Shown here one piece after another: positions 6,872 through 15,077 of a stretch of 17,343 nt of DNA. The translations under genes were made by a program, and so were the position numbers. Position 1 is the first letter of the stretch, and each line of letters starts with the position of its first letter. This DNA comes from Nitrosopumilaceae archaeon (GTDB lineage Archaea; Thermoproteota; Nitrososphaeria; Nitrososphaerales; Nitrosopumilaceae), in the NCBI GenBank assembly GCA_013867245.1, contig JACENB010000168.1, forward strand, positions 1 to 17,343, given 5' to 3'. The notes under the pieces are model-generated. The model searched no databases. It was given only the letters and a program-made list of their open reading frames with translations, and was not told the DNA's origin.

Positions 6872-7543
6872 TTAGATGATTTTGATGCCTGGATTTTTAA
6901 TTTTATTTCTAATCATTGCATTTAGTAGCAATGGAGTGGACATTTCTGCAAGATACGATAGTTCAATTGGTCCTAAGTAAATTGATCTTAATCCTTTGAT
7001 TTCGTCAATTAGAGTATTAACCACTTGAACTGATTCTTTATCATCTCCACAAACAAAGATATCATAATCTAATTCTAATGTAGGATTAATCAATTTCTTC
7101 TCAGAAATTACGTGAAATGCTGATACAAGTTTTGATTTGTCCTTCATATGATCTGCTACTAGTTTGTATGAAAATGGTTTGTTGTCTTTAATTGAAACAC
7201 ATTCAAAACCAACATCTGTTTTTGTCATTGGAACAATAGGTGATACTACTACACAAGTATCTTTAATTTCTGATAAAATTCCAGAACATACTGAATCAAT
7301 ATTTTCGTAAGGAATTGATAAAATTAATACATCACTTTCTTTTGCTACAGAAACATTATCATTTCCAGATATCGTTCCTTTTATTTCCCCAAATGCTTCT
7401 TTTGCCATATTTGTTATTTCTACTGCTGATTCTGATGCTCTTGTAGCATCTCTTGAACCAATTATGACATCATGATTTTGTGACCATCTTAAGGCAAAAC
7501 CTTTACCCATTCCGCCTGTTCCTCCAATTATTCCAACTTTCAT
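6872..7543 (-). CDS. npdG: NADPH:coenzyme F420 oxidoreductase
   Basis: 223 residues, the usual size. It moves hydride between NADP(H) and coenzyme F420 in the cytoplasm. The N-terminal Rossmann fold shows G7-G-T-G-G-M-G13 after a beta strand, then ALRWS and VIIGSRD (about 26-32), where Ser/Arg at the second strand end is the NADP 2'-phosphate signature. LILSIPYENI (about 73-82) and VVVSPIVPM continue the fold; the C-terminal half (AFHVIS, DIFVCGDD, ELSYLAEMSTPLLLNAMI) matches the F420-binding part of the family. It leads a three-gene operon and is divergent from the histidine phosphatase. ATG 7543 is the only sensible start. Confidence 0.9.
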   Translation of the reverse strand: MKVGIIGGTGGMGKGFALRWSQNHDVIIGSRDATRASESAVEITNMAKEAFGEIKGTISGNDNVSVAKESDVLILSIPYENIDSVCSGILSEIKDTCVVVSPIVPMTKTDVGFECVSIKDNKPFSYKLVADHMKDKSKLVSAFHVISEKKLINPTLELDYDIFVCGDDKESVQVVNTLIDEIKGLRSIYLGPIELSYLAEMSTPLLLNAMIRNKIKNPGIKII

Positions 7544-7562
7544 ATTTTATTGCCTGATAATG

Positions 7563-7572
7563 TTATTATTAT
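7563..7572. promoter_or_regulatory. Shared TATA-like region between divergent npdG and histidine phosphatase genes
   Basis: TTATTATTAT lies about 25 bp before the npdG start on the minus strand and about 28 bp before GTG 7596 on the plus strand. Both distances fit archaeal TATA boxes for leaderless or near-leaderless transcripts. This spacing is part of the case for starting the phosphatase at 7596. Confidence 0.4.
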
Positions 7573-7595
7573 CTCTATTTGATCTTTTGAACATA

Positions 7596-8219
7596 GTGGG
7601 CCAAATAATTTTTCTTAGACATGGTCAGGCAAAAAATAATACTGAAAGAATATTGTCTGGTAGAACTCCTGGAGTTCCATTAACCGATATAGGTATGACC
7701 CAAGCTCAACAAACTGCTGAACTGCTAGAACACATGAATATTTCTGCAATTTATTCAAGTCCAATTCAAAGAGCAAAACATACTGCTGAAATTGTTGGAA
7801 AACACAATTCAATTGATGTAACAATTGATGATCGTTTAATTGAACTTGATATGGGAAAATTTACTGGAGTTCCATATGATGAAATTTTTACAAGTCATGG
7901 TAATGTCTTTATGAAATTCTACAATGGTGAATTAGAAATTGCTCATAATGGAGTAGAGACTTTTGCTGATGTGAAAAAACGAGTTGCATCAATAGTAGAA
8001 GAAGTAATTGAAAAACATCCTGATGAAAATGTCGTTTTAGTAACTCATATGGATCCAATCAAAGCAATGTTGTCTACTATAGTCGATCTATCTCCAACCA
8101 ATCTATTTGAATTGATAATTGCAAATGCATCTCTGAATTTATTTAGAGAAAAAGATCGGAAATTCTCTCTATCTGGCATTAATGTGATGCATCCATCTAG
8201 ATTCGATCAGAATTGGTAG
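7596..8219 (+). CDS. Histidine phosphatase superfamily protein (phosphoglycerate-mutase-like)
   Basis: 207 residues from GTG 7596 (219 from ATG 7560). I prefer GTG: it gives VGQIIFLRHGQ, the normal short lead-in to the catalytic motif, and leaves room for both divergent promoters, whereas ATG 7560 is only 16 bp from npdG and adds a Leu-rich extension. The phospho-accepting His is in LRHGQ; further marks are RTPGVPLTDIGMTQAQ, SSPIQRAKHTAEIV (second catalytic Arg), ELDMGKFTGVPYDE (acid/base Glu) and the second catalytic His in LVTHMDP. The family covers mutases and phosphatases of sugars, cofactors and phosphoproteins; the substrate here is unknown. Similar proteins act in cobalamin synthesis (CobC), a pathway these archaea have, but no other cob gene is nearby. 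Confidence 0.85.
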   Translation: MGQIIFLRHGQAKNNTERILSGRTPGVPLTDIGMTQAQQTAELLEHMNISAIYSSPIQRAKHTAEIVGKHNSIDVTIDDRLIELDMGKFTGVPYDEIFTSHGNVFMKFYNGELEIAHNGVETFADVKKRVASIVEEVIEKHPDENVVLVTHMDPIKAMLSTIVDLSPTNLFELIIANASLNLFREKDRKFSLSGINVMHPSRFDQNW

Positions 8220-8237
8220 ATGCTAATCTTGAAAACC

Positions 8238-8246
8238 CTTATAAAG
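8238..8246 (+). promoter_or_regulatory. TATA box of the terminal oxidase operon
   Basis: CTTATAAAG preceded by an A/C-rich GAAAACC stretch resembling a TFB-responsive element. Its centre is about 34 bp before ATG 8276, predicting a transcript start about 8268 and a leader of only a few bases. It is the best TATA match upstream of the oxidase genes and lies in the 56-bp gap after the phosphatase. Confidence 0.65.
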
Positions 8247-8275
8247 AAATTGAAGTCGAAGTCAAATAATCGCTA

Positions 8276-8536
8276 ATGAAATTCATCTTTGGATTCCTAA
8301 TGATAATGGCAGTTTTGGTAGGTCTACCAGCTGTAGATTTTGCATTTGCAGCAGGTGAAGAGCCTGGTGAATACCTTGATCGTAGAGTCCTAATTTGGAA
8401 TTTATTTTATAAAATGATGACTGTGGCATTTATCACTGGTTCAGTTGTTTCTGGTACAATTATCTGGCAAGTTTGGAGATTTAGAGAATCTCATCCAAAA
8501 GCAAAACCAACTCGTTATGAGGGGACTGACTGGTAG
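8276..8536 (+). CDS. Haem-copper oxidase subunit II, N-terminal fragment (first membrane helix)
   Basis: 86 residues. Residues 1-26 look like a cleavable signal sequence ending FAFAA; then an extracytoplasmic stretch, a membrane helix (about 43-66) and a cytoplasmic tail ending in EGTDW. This matches the N-terminal part of cytochrome oxidase subunit II up to the loop after the first helix. The next gene begins 2 bp later with the second helix and the CuA domain, so one ordinary subunit is encoded as two polypeptides. The gap has a TAG and a new in-frame-independent ATG, each fragment is complete and well formed, and as I recall Nitrosopumilus has the same arrangement, so I do not read it as a sequencing frameshift. 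Confidence 0.85.
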   Translation: MKFIFGFLMIMAVLVGLPAVDFAFAAGEEPGEYLDRRVLIWNLFYKMMTVAFITGSVVSGTIIWQVWRFRESHPKAKPTRYEGTDW

Positions 8537-8538
8537 AG

Positions 8539-8970
8539 ATGGGTGGACACTCTAATTGGCCTGAATGGATTTATGTTGCAGTAGTTATTGCATTAATGAC
8601 TTGGGTCGGTGCTGAAGCATGGGAAGCTGAAAGACTTGTTGAACACGTTCCTGCAGATGCAGAAACAATTATTGTAACTGGGCAACAGTGGTTCTGGACT
8701 TTTGAACATGAAGATGGAACAAAAGAAATTGGTGAATTACATGTTGAAGTAGGAAAGGCCTACAAATTTGAAGTAATGTCCACAGACGTTAACCATTCTT
8801 TTAACATTCACGATTATGTAGTTTTAATGGATGCAATTCCTGGCAGAGTAAACACTGTATGGTTTGCACCAGATGCAGTTGGTGAACATGATATTCAATG
8901 TAGAGAATATTGTGGATTAATTCACTATAACATGAGAGGAACATTATATGTTGAGGAGCCATCACATTGA
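8539..8970 (+). CDS. coxB: Haem-copper oxidase subunit II, CuA-domain polypeptide
   Basis: 143 residues: a membrane helix (about 9-28), then an extracytoplasmic cupredoxin domain carrying the binuclear CuA centre that takes electrons from the donor and passes them to haem a. All CuA ligands are present: H86, C121, E123 (backbone), C125, H129 and M132, in Q-C-R-E-Y-C-G-L-I-H-Y-N-M. The aromatic GQQWFWTF patch (48-55) is the conserved electron-entry region. The domain is short, with no C-terminal cytochrome c domain, consistent with a copper protein rather than cytochrome c as donor. It lacks the first helix, supplied by the preceding gene 2 bp upstream. Subunit I follows after 49 bp. Confidence 0.93.
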   Translation: MGGHSNWPEWIYVAVVIALMTWVGAEAWEAERLVEHVPADAETIIVTGQQWFWTFEHEDGTKEIGELHVEVGKAYKFEVMSTDVNHSFNIHDYVVLMDAIPGRVNTVWFAPDAVGEHDIQCREYCGLIHYNMRGTLYVEEPSH

Positions 8971-9005
8971 CAACCTTAACAACGCTTTTATCCGAAATTA
9001 TTTTC

Positions 9006-9011
9006 GAGGAG
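9006..9011 (+). promoter_or_regulatory. Shine-Dalgarno site of subunit I
   Basis: GAGGAG with 8 bp to ATG 9020. It is one of the few strong ribosome sites in the window, where most genes have none, and suggests strong internal initiation within the oxidase transcript. Confidence 0.65.
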
Positions 9012-9019
9012 ATTAACTA

Positions 9020-10550
<1,531 letters not shown>

Positions 10551-10558
10551 TATATGAA

Positions 10559-11515
10559 ATGAGTCAAGAACACCCTACCGAATACTACAGAACAACTAAT
10601 TCAAGAGTTGGAAAGATGTTAGCTATCATGTTAGCAATTTGTATTGTCGGCGGTGTTATCTTTTTCTCAATGTGGGATTATTGGATTTCAGAACCACCTC
10701 ATGTAATTTCAGTAATGGCAGGAGATGTTGATCATTCAGGACCTGCAGAAGCAACCGGAATTACAATTACACAAGATCTTCAATTTCTTGAATCAGCTGA
10801 CTTTAGGTCTTTGACATTTAATGCAATGATAGATGAACCCGGAGTTAACCCAACAATTGAGATGAGTGTTGGTGACAAAGTTGTCTTTAATGTTGTAAAT
10901 GATGGAATGTCCTTCCATGCATTTGGTGTAACAAAAGACACTGAAGGCTTTGCAGGAATTATCCCTGGAAGTGAAATTGCAGCACCAACAAATCCAATGA
11001 AACCTGGTGAATCTGGTACTGCTGAATTTATAGCAGGTGAAGAAGGAACTTACTACTACATCTGTACAGTTCCAGGACACAGAGCTCAAGGAATGGTTGG
11101 TGAAATTATTGTATCAGGCTCTAGTGGACCAGCAGTTGCAGCAGATCCAACAGGAGTATCTCATGAGTTTACATTAGACTTTGTAGAATCTGATGATTTT
11201 AGAACTCTAGCATTTAATGCATTACCAGGAGAAGAGGGTAGTAATCCAACAATTGTTGTAAATTCTGGTGATGAAGTTACAATTACTTCAGTTAACGCAG
11301 GAATGTCATTCCATGCATTTGGTGTAGTGTCAAATCCAGATGATTTTAACAGTGTAATTTTTGATTCAGCTATTGCAGCAGCAACAAATCCACTAAAACC
11401 TGGTGAGTCTGGCAGTACTACATTTATTGCCGGTGCACCTGGAACGTACCATTACATCTGTACTGTTCCTGGACATGGATTACAAGGAATGATTGGCGAA
11501 TTTATCGTAGAGTAA
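10559..11515 (+). CDS. Membrane-anchored protein with two type 1 copper (plastocyanin-like) domains
   Basis: 318 residues: short cytoplasmic N-terminus, one membrane helix (about 19-39), then two homologous cupredoxin domains (about 70-186 and 203-318). Each has a full type 1 copper set: H120/C169/H174/M179 and H252/C301/H306/M311, in the shared frames GMSFHAFGV and YICTVPGH-x3-QGM. Near-identical motifs and spacing show an internal duplication. Facing outside beside the CuA subunit, it is a strong candidate for the immediate electron donor or relay to the oxidase; ammonia-oxidising archaea use blue copper proteins where bacteria use c-type cytochromes. The role is inferred from position. The linker (about 187-202) is Ser/Ala/Pro-rich. 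The stop is 2 bp before the haem A synthase gene. Confidence 0.92.
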   Translation: MSQEHPTEYYRTTNSRVGKMLAIMLAICIVGGVIFFSMWDYWISEPPHVISVMAGDVDHSGPAEATGITITQDLQFLESADFRSLTFNAMIDEPGVNPTIEMSVGDKVVFNVVNDGMSFHAFGVTKDTEGFAGIIPGSEIAAPTNPMKPGESGTAEFIAGEEGTYYYICTVPGHRAQGMVGEIIVSGSSGPAVAADPTGVSHEFTLDFVESDDFRTLAFNALPGEEGSNPTIVVNSGDEVTITSVNAGMSFHAFGVVSNPDDFNSVIFDSAIAAATNPLKPGESGSTTFIAGAPGTYHYICTVPGHGLQGMIGEFIVE

Positions 11516-11517
11516 TT

Positions 11518-11961
11518 TTGGCAATTCAATATCTGGCATTATCAACTTTAGTAGTATTGTATTCATTGATGTTCATTGGTGGGTATATTTCAGCATCTGG
11601 ATTGGGATTAACTTGTCCCGAATGGCCACAATGTCCAAATGGTTTCATGCCATCTGAAGAATACTTTGTTGAATGGACTCATAGATTGATTGCAGCAAGT
11701 GTAGGTATTTTGGTAATCTCTACAATGGTTGCAAGTTTGATTAACAAAAATGCAGATGTGAAAATTAAGATTACTAGTTCCTTAGCAACAGCATTAGTAA
11801 TTACACAAATTACTTTAGGTGCTTTAGTAATTGACTTAAAATTACATGCTGTTTTAGTTTCTGTTCATTTGGGAATTGGAATATTCTTATTCGCAATGGT
11901 ATTGTTAACAACATTATTTGCATTCCGAATTGCAAAAATGCCTATGAAAGCTAAGATCTGA
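11518..11961 (+). CDS. ctaA: Half-size haem A synthase
   Basis: 147 residues with four membrane helices, half the usual eight-helix CtaA/Cox15. It oxidises the C8 methyl of haem O to the formyl group of haem A for the a-type oxidase. Marks: the extracytoplasmic pair C33/C39 in LTCPEWPQCPNG, the helix-start motif E-W-T-H55-R, and H110 and H117, the haem-ligand candidates. A compact four-helix form was described in Aeropyrum pernix, presumably working as a homodimer. The start is TTG 11518, 2 bp after the cupredoxin stop, so translation is probably coupled. It closes the oxidase operon, which places cofactor synthesis with the enzyme. Its 3' end overlaps the convergent gene by 11 bp. Haem O synthase (ctaB) is not in the window. 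Confidence 0.9.
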   Translation: MAIQYLALSTLVVLYSLMFIGGYISASGLGLTCPEWPQCPNGFMPSEEYFVEWTHRLIAASVGILVISTMVASLINKNADVKIKITSSLATALVITQITLGALVIDLKLHAVLVSVHLGIGIFLFAMVLLTTLFAFRIAKMPMKAKI

Positions 11962-12472
11962 TTTTTTTAAAAATTTTAGGTAGGTAAATGTATCCCATAA
12001 TCACTGCAAACGTTAATGCGCCTATCGTAATTGCAACTATGAAAATTATTCCAAATGGGCTTTGAGTTCCCATGTTAAATGAATACGTTAAAGTTCCTTC
12101 TGTACCATCCATATCATACAAATCAATATAGACAATATGATTTCCTGGTTTTTTCCAAACGTAATCAATATCCCAATGTGCATCTTCTATGGTTGTTGGA
12201 GGAATTGCATTTACTTGTTGATCATTGTAAAAAACTCTAATCCCCATTGTAAAACTATCAACTTCTTCAAAGTCTGCATCAGTAACTCTTACCAAAAATT
12301 GAGATGGTTCGTTTAATTGTGGAAATTCAGGCGTTGTGGCTACTTGAACTCTATAACCTCCATAGAATTCTTCTGCAGAATTAAACAGTGAATGAGCATA
12401 TGCAGAATTGACGGCTGATGTTGCTGAAATAATTATTATGAAGATTAGTAAAGTTGATCGCAGTTTAGTCAT
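11951..12472 (-). CDS. Exported, C-terminally anchored beta-domain protein with a predicted mature N-terminal histidine
   Basis: 173 residues from ATG 12472. An ATG 13 codons earlier (12511) is in frame, but starting at 12472 gives a textbook signal peptide: basic start MTKLR, hydrophobic core 8-18, and A-Y-A26 before H27. The mature domain (27-138) has Ig-like strands (RVQVATTPEFPQLNEP, SQFLVRVTDAD, NHIVYIDLYD) and one D97-A-H99; a membrane helix (about 141-163) and basic tail follow. A mature N-terminal His plus a D-x-H recalls CopC-type copper sites, and the strand layout recalls YtkA/FixH-like domains. It is convergent with haem A synthase (11-bp overlap), so a copper or oxidase-assembly role is possible but unproven. 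Confidence 0.75.
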   Translation of the reverse strand: MTKLRSTLLIFIIIISATSAVNSAYAHSLFNSAEEFYGGYRVQVATTPEFPQLNEPSQFLVRVTDADFEEVDSFTMGIRVFYNDQQVNAIPPTTIEDAHWDIDYVWKKPGNHIVYIDLYDMDGTEGTLTYSFNMGTQSPFGIIFIVAITIGALTFAVIMGYIYLPKIFKKIRS

Positions 12473-12537
12473 ACAATATACACGATCAGAGATGAATATA
12501 TTGTAAATCAATTTTCTTCAGGAAAATCTTCAAAACC

Positions 12538-12544
12538 TTTAAAT
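12538..12544 (+). promoter_or_regulatory. TATA box of the SRPBCC gene
   Basis: TTTAAAT preceded by CAAAACC, a plausible TFB-responsive element. The centre is 25 bp before ATG 12566, so the transcript is probably leaderless. No Shine-Dalgarno sequence precedes the ATG, which agrees. Confidence 0.6.
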
Positions 12545-12565
12545 CAGTATTGCCAAGAAAGCCAA

Positions 12566-13171
12566 ATGTTGACCCTCGTTAGAAAATCAATCGATATCAA
12601 AACACCTGTAGACAATGTCTTCACATACTTTGCAAGACCAGAACATGTTTCTGATCAAATCAAAAATGATACCGTTGGAATGACAGTAGTCCCAATGGAT
12701 ATCAAAGAAGGAATGGGTGTTGGTACAACCTTTAGAATTATCGGTGACTTTAGCGGTAAACGTTTAGAGTGGGATTGTGAAACAACAGAATTTATCAGAA
12801 ATGAAAAAATTGTTGCAAAACAAATCGAAGGTCCATTCAAGCATTGGGAAATCACAAATGAATTTGAATCATTAGGTGATAATCTCACAAGAATCACAAT
12901 GTCAGTTGATTATGAGATGCCATTTGGTCCATTAGGAGCAATTTTGGATAAAGCAAAATTTGCAAAATCAGCTGATAAAGGAATGGAAACAGCACTTTAC
13001 AATGTTAGAGGATTACTTGAAGGAAATGGTTCAATTCCAGTGTACATTACACTAGATGCATATCAAAAACTTCTTGCAGAAAAGAAGAAAATGAACAACG
13101 TTCCAGTATCAACTGCACTTACAGCAATTTTAGAAAAGTACAGTGAAATCGAAGCTAAAGCACAAAACTAA
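12566..13171 (+). CDS. SRPBCC (START-like) domain protein with a ribbon-helix-helix-like C-terminus
   Basis: 201 residues. Residues 1-152 form a helix-grip fold: K-S-I-D-I-x2-P-x2-N-V-F-T-Y-F-A start, a gap with GVGTTFRIIGDF, then LEWDCETTEF, HWEITNEFE and LTRITMSVDYEMPFGPLGAIL, ending in a long helix, as in polyketide-cyclase/COQ10-like proteins that bind hydrophobic ligands. Residues 157-193 add a short strand (IPVYITL) and two helices (AYQKLLAEKKKM, VSTALTAILEKYSE), the size and pattern of a ribbon-helix-helix DNA-binding unit. The ligand is unknown. It is divergent from the exported protein, with a leaderless-type promoter and smoother codon use than its hypothetical neighbours, suggesting good expression. 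Confidence 0.8.
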   Translation: MLTLVRKSIDIKTPVDNVFTYFARPEHVSDQIKNDTVGMTVVPMDIKEGMGVGTTFRIIGDFSGKRLEWDCETTEFIRNEKIVAKQIEGPFKHWEITNEFESLGDNLTRITMSVDYEMPFGPLGAILDKAKFAKSADKGMETALYNVRGLLEGNGSIPVYITLDAYQKLLAEKKKMNNVPVSTALTAILEKYSEIEAKAQN

Positions 13172-13231
13172 ATTTTCATTTATTTTAAAATCTCAAGATT
13201 AATAACAACTCTAGTCATTTTTATTCAGTGT

Positions 13232-13305
13232 GGGTTTATGGCGCAGCCAGGTAGCGCACCGGACTCTTAATCCGGTTGTCGAGGGTCCGAATCCCTCTAG
13301 ACCCG
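13232..13305 (+). tRNA. tRNA-Lys (anticodon CTT)
   Basis: Acceptor GGGTTTA pairs with TAGACCC (one G-T wobble), TG, D stem GCGC/GCGC with a 9-nt loop containing GG, A26, anticodon stem CCGGA/TCCGG around CTCTTAA (anticodon CTT), variable TTGTC, T stem GAGGG/CCCTC with loop TCCGAAT, discriminator G at 13305. No intron and no encoded CCA. Confidence 0.96.
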
Positions 13306-13308
13306 CTT

Positions 13309-13325
13309 TAAATTATATTTTTTAA
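13309..13325 (+). terminator. T-rich 3' end of tRNA-Lys
   Basis: A run of six T (13318-13323) within an AT-only stretch starts about a dozen bases after the tRNA discriminator. Archaeal RNA polymerase can stop at such T tracts without a hairpin, and none is seen here. Confidence 0.4.
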
Positions 13326-13337
13326 ATTTGGAAAAAA

Positions 13338-13907
13338 TTAAACTTTTTTTAATAAAGTAAATCTTGTTTGGTCCTGTCCATAATCTTCATGTAAATCTAC
13401 ATCACTAACAAATTTTATTTTGTAATCTAACCATTTTTCCCCCATGTTACGAAATTTATGATTCTCATCAATTTGTTTTTCTACTTTTTCATATTTTTCA
13501 CAATGCATAATCCATTTTTTTGAAATTCTGAACATTTCTGCGATTCCATTTTCTAAAACATCATCATCTAGATAATTCATGAGTCCATGCGTAAATACAA
13601 AGTCTATTGAAGAATCATCAAATGGCAATTTAGTGATGTCCCCTTTTTGAAAATTTACATTTGGTAATTGTTTTCTACCAATTTCTAATGCATGATCATT
13701 TAGATCAATTCCGTGTAATTGAAATGAATCTGAGAATAATCTTAAATCAATTCCTGTTCCACAACCTATTTCTAAAATACTTTGTACGCCTGGTAAAGAA
13801 CTAGCTAAATCTCTAACGTATTTTGAAAATTCTTCATTATACCTTGATTCATTTTCATCTGCATATTTGTTCCAAAATTCTTCATTATATTGCATAAAAT
13901 TTTTCAA
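13338..13907 (-). CDS. Class I SAM-dependent methyltransferase
   Basis: 189 residues, one Rossmann-type domain. Motif I is ILEIGCGTGIDL (44-55), the acidic end of strand 2 is D68 in HGIDLND, motif III is KGDITKLPFDDSS (88-100), and IDFVFTHGLMNYL follows as motif IV. It methylates an unknown substrate with S-adenosylmethionine. The N-terminal FWNKYADENESRYNEEF part and the HCEKYEKVEK segment after the core loosely recall methylases linked to nonulosonic-acid sugar clusters, but that is not strong enough to name it. ATG 13895 (MQYNEEF) is an alternative start. The 53-residue cysteine-rich gene lies 31 bp upstream on the same strand and is probably co-transcribed. Confidence 0.8.
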   Translation of the reverse strand: MKNFMQYNEEFWNKYADENESRYNEEFSKYVRDLASSLPGVQSILEIGCGTGIDLRLFSDSFQLHGIDLNDHALEIGRKQLPNVNFQKGDITKLPFDDSSIDFVFTHGLMNYLDDDVLENGIAEMFRISKKWIMHCEKYEKVEKQIDENHKFRNMGEKWLDYKIKFVSDVDLHEDYGQDQTRFTLLKKV

Positions 13908-13938
13908 TTAAAGCTGTATTTGTTATTATTTCTTATTC

Positions 13939-14100
13939 TTAATGTTGGCATTTACATGGAATTAGTTGTGTATCAAAGGTGCAATCATGCGGTCCATCAG
14001 ATTTTCCTTGTTTTGGAATATTTTTCATACAATCTTCGTGACGTCCTTTTCTACAAAACCAACAAATTTCTGGTGTATCGCCTGTTGCACATAAATCCAT
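13939..14100 (-). CDS. 53-residue cysteine-rich probable zinc-binding protein
   Basis: Reads from ATG 14100 to TAA at 13941-13939 without interruption. It has seven Cys (residues 4, 13, 16, 24, 40, 49, 51) and three His (21, 38, 53): a C13-W-F-C16 knuckle followed by H21 and C24, and a second group H38/C40 with C49-K-C51, enough for one or two zinc sites. Such Cys/His density and pairing is very unlikely by chance in this AT-rich DNA. There is no signal peptide. I do not recognise a family; small zinc-ribbon proteins are common in these archaea. It fills an otherwise empty gap between the methyltransferase and the branched-chain aminotransferase, all on the minus strand. Confidence 0.75.
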   Translation of the reverse strand: MDLCATGDTPEICWFCRKGRHEDCMKNIPKQGKSDGPHDCTFDTQLIPCKCQH

Positions 14101-14139
14101 AATTTCTTATATTTTTTTGAGTAAAAAAATCATTTGAAA

Positions 14140-15054
14140 TTAGATGAAGGTTAACCATGGCAAAAATCTTTCATCTTTACCCATTACTACATCTGTGAAT
14201 GATTTTTGTAATGCTTTGGTGACACTACCCATTTTTCCTGTTCCAATTTTGACTTTATCGATTTGTGTAACTGATTTTACTTCTGCAGCAGTACCTGTCA
14301 TGAAAATTTCATCTGCGTTATACAGATCATCTCTTTCCAAATCTCGTTCAATTACAAAACCACCATTTTCTTCAATTATTTGTATAATGCTATCTCTAGT
14401 AATTCCTTCTAGTCCACCAGCAGATAGCGGTGGTGTTTGTATAATGTCGTCTTTTATGATGAATATATTTTCAGCACTTCCTTCTGCAACTTTTCCTTGT
14501 GAATTTAACATAATTGCTTCATCATATCCGTTATCCAATGCTTCCATTCTTGCTAAAGCTGCATTTGCATAATTCGATGCTGCTTTGGCTTGCATTGGTT
14601 GTGATCTTGAATCAATTTTTATCCAACTAGAAACTTTACATTTTGCTCCTGAAAATTTACCAGCTTTTGATTCTCCCATTTTCCATTCCCAACATGATAT
14701 TGACATATCCACTTTGTTGGTTGTGGGTGTTAATCCCATAGTTCCATATCCATAGTATGCTAATGGTCTGATGTAAGCTTCTTTTAGCCCACTAGCTTTA
14801 ATCGTTTTTACAATTCCTTCTGAAATTTCTTTTTGAGTAAATTGCATTTTCATTGAATATAGTTTTGCAGATTTGAATAACCTTTCAACATGTTCTGGTA
14901 ATCTGAAAATTGCTGAACCATTAGGAGTATCATAACATCTGATCCCTTCAAAAATTGATGTTGAATAATGTAATGCATGTGTCAATACGTGAACTTTGGC
15001 ATCTTTGAAAGGAACTAATTTTCCATTCATCCATATTTTACCAGTTTCTATCAT
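14140..15054 (-). CDS. ilvE: Branched-chain amino-acid aminotransferase
   Basis: 304 residues, fold-type IV PLP enzyme of normal length. It carries out the last step of Val, Ile and Leu synthesis, with glutamate as amino donor. Marks: W8-M-N-G-K-L-V-P start, HYSTSIFEGIRCY (29-41) with the Phe/Glu/Gly substrate loop, YIRPLAYYGYG (94-104), the PLP lysine K157 in Q-A-K-A-A-S-N-Y, E191 in VAEGSAENIFI (pyridine nitrogen partner), and GITRDSII (217-224), TGTAAEVKSVTQI for the phosphate loops. D-amino-acid transaminase and aminodeoxychorismate lyase share the fold, but the EGIR and YYGYG segments favour IlvE. The start ATG 15054 has a TATA box at leaderless distance. Confidence 0.93.
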   Translation of the reverse strand: MIETGKIWMNGKLVPFKDAKVHVLTHALHYSTSIFEGIRCYDTPNGSAIFRLPEHVERLFKSAKLYSMKMQFTQKEISEGIVKTIKASGLKEAYIRPLAYYGYGTMGLTPTTNKVDMSISCWEWKMGESKAGKFSGAKCKVSSWIKIDSRSQPMQAKAASNYANAALARMEALDNGYDEAIMLNSQGKVAEGSAENIFIIKDDIIQTPPLSAGGLEGITRDSIIQIIEENGGFVIERDLERDDLYNADEIFMTGTAAEVKSVTQIDKVKIGTGKMGSVTKALQKSFTDVVMGKDERFLPWLTFI

Positions 15055-15077
15055 AGGAAAAGAAAAAAATCATCGTA

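Noticed and set aside
8276..8970. Split subunit II as a frameshift or sequencing error
   Set aside because: Both pieces are complete, the junction has a clean TAG and a separate ATG 2 bp later, and the break falls in the loop between helices rather than inside a domain.
11951..12511. Longer start at ATG 12511 for the exported protein
   Set aside because: It would place 13 polar residues before an otherwise ideal signal peptide and run through the AT-rich promoter-like stretch.
13890..14102. Plus-strand frame of 70 codons in the gap upstream of the methyltransferase
   Set aside because: Opposite the cysteine-rich minus-strand gene, whose seven Cys are a far better coding signal; the plus translation is random hydrophobic residues.
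14144..14572. Plus-strand frame of 142 codons
   Set aside because: Antisense to ilvE, whose catalytic motifs are complete; the Ser/Pro/Ile-rich translation is typical of a shadow frame.
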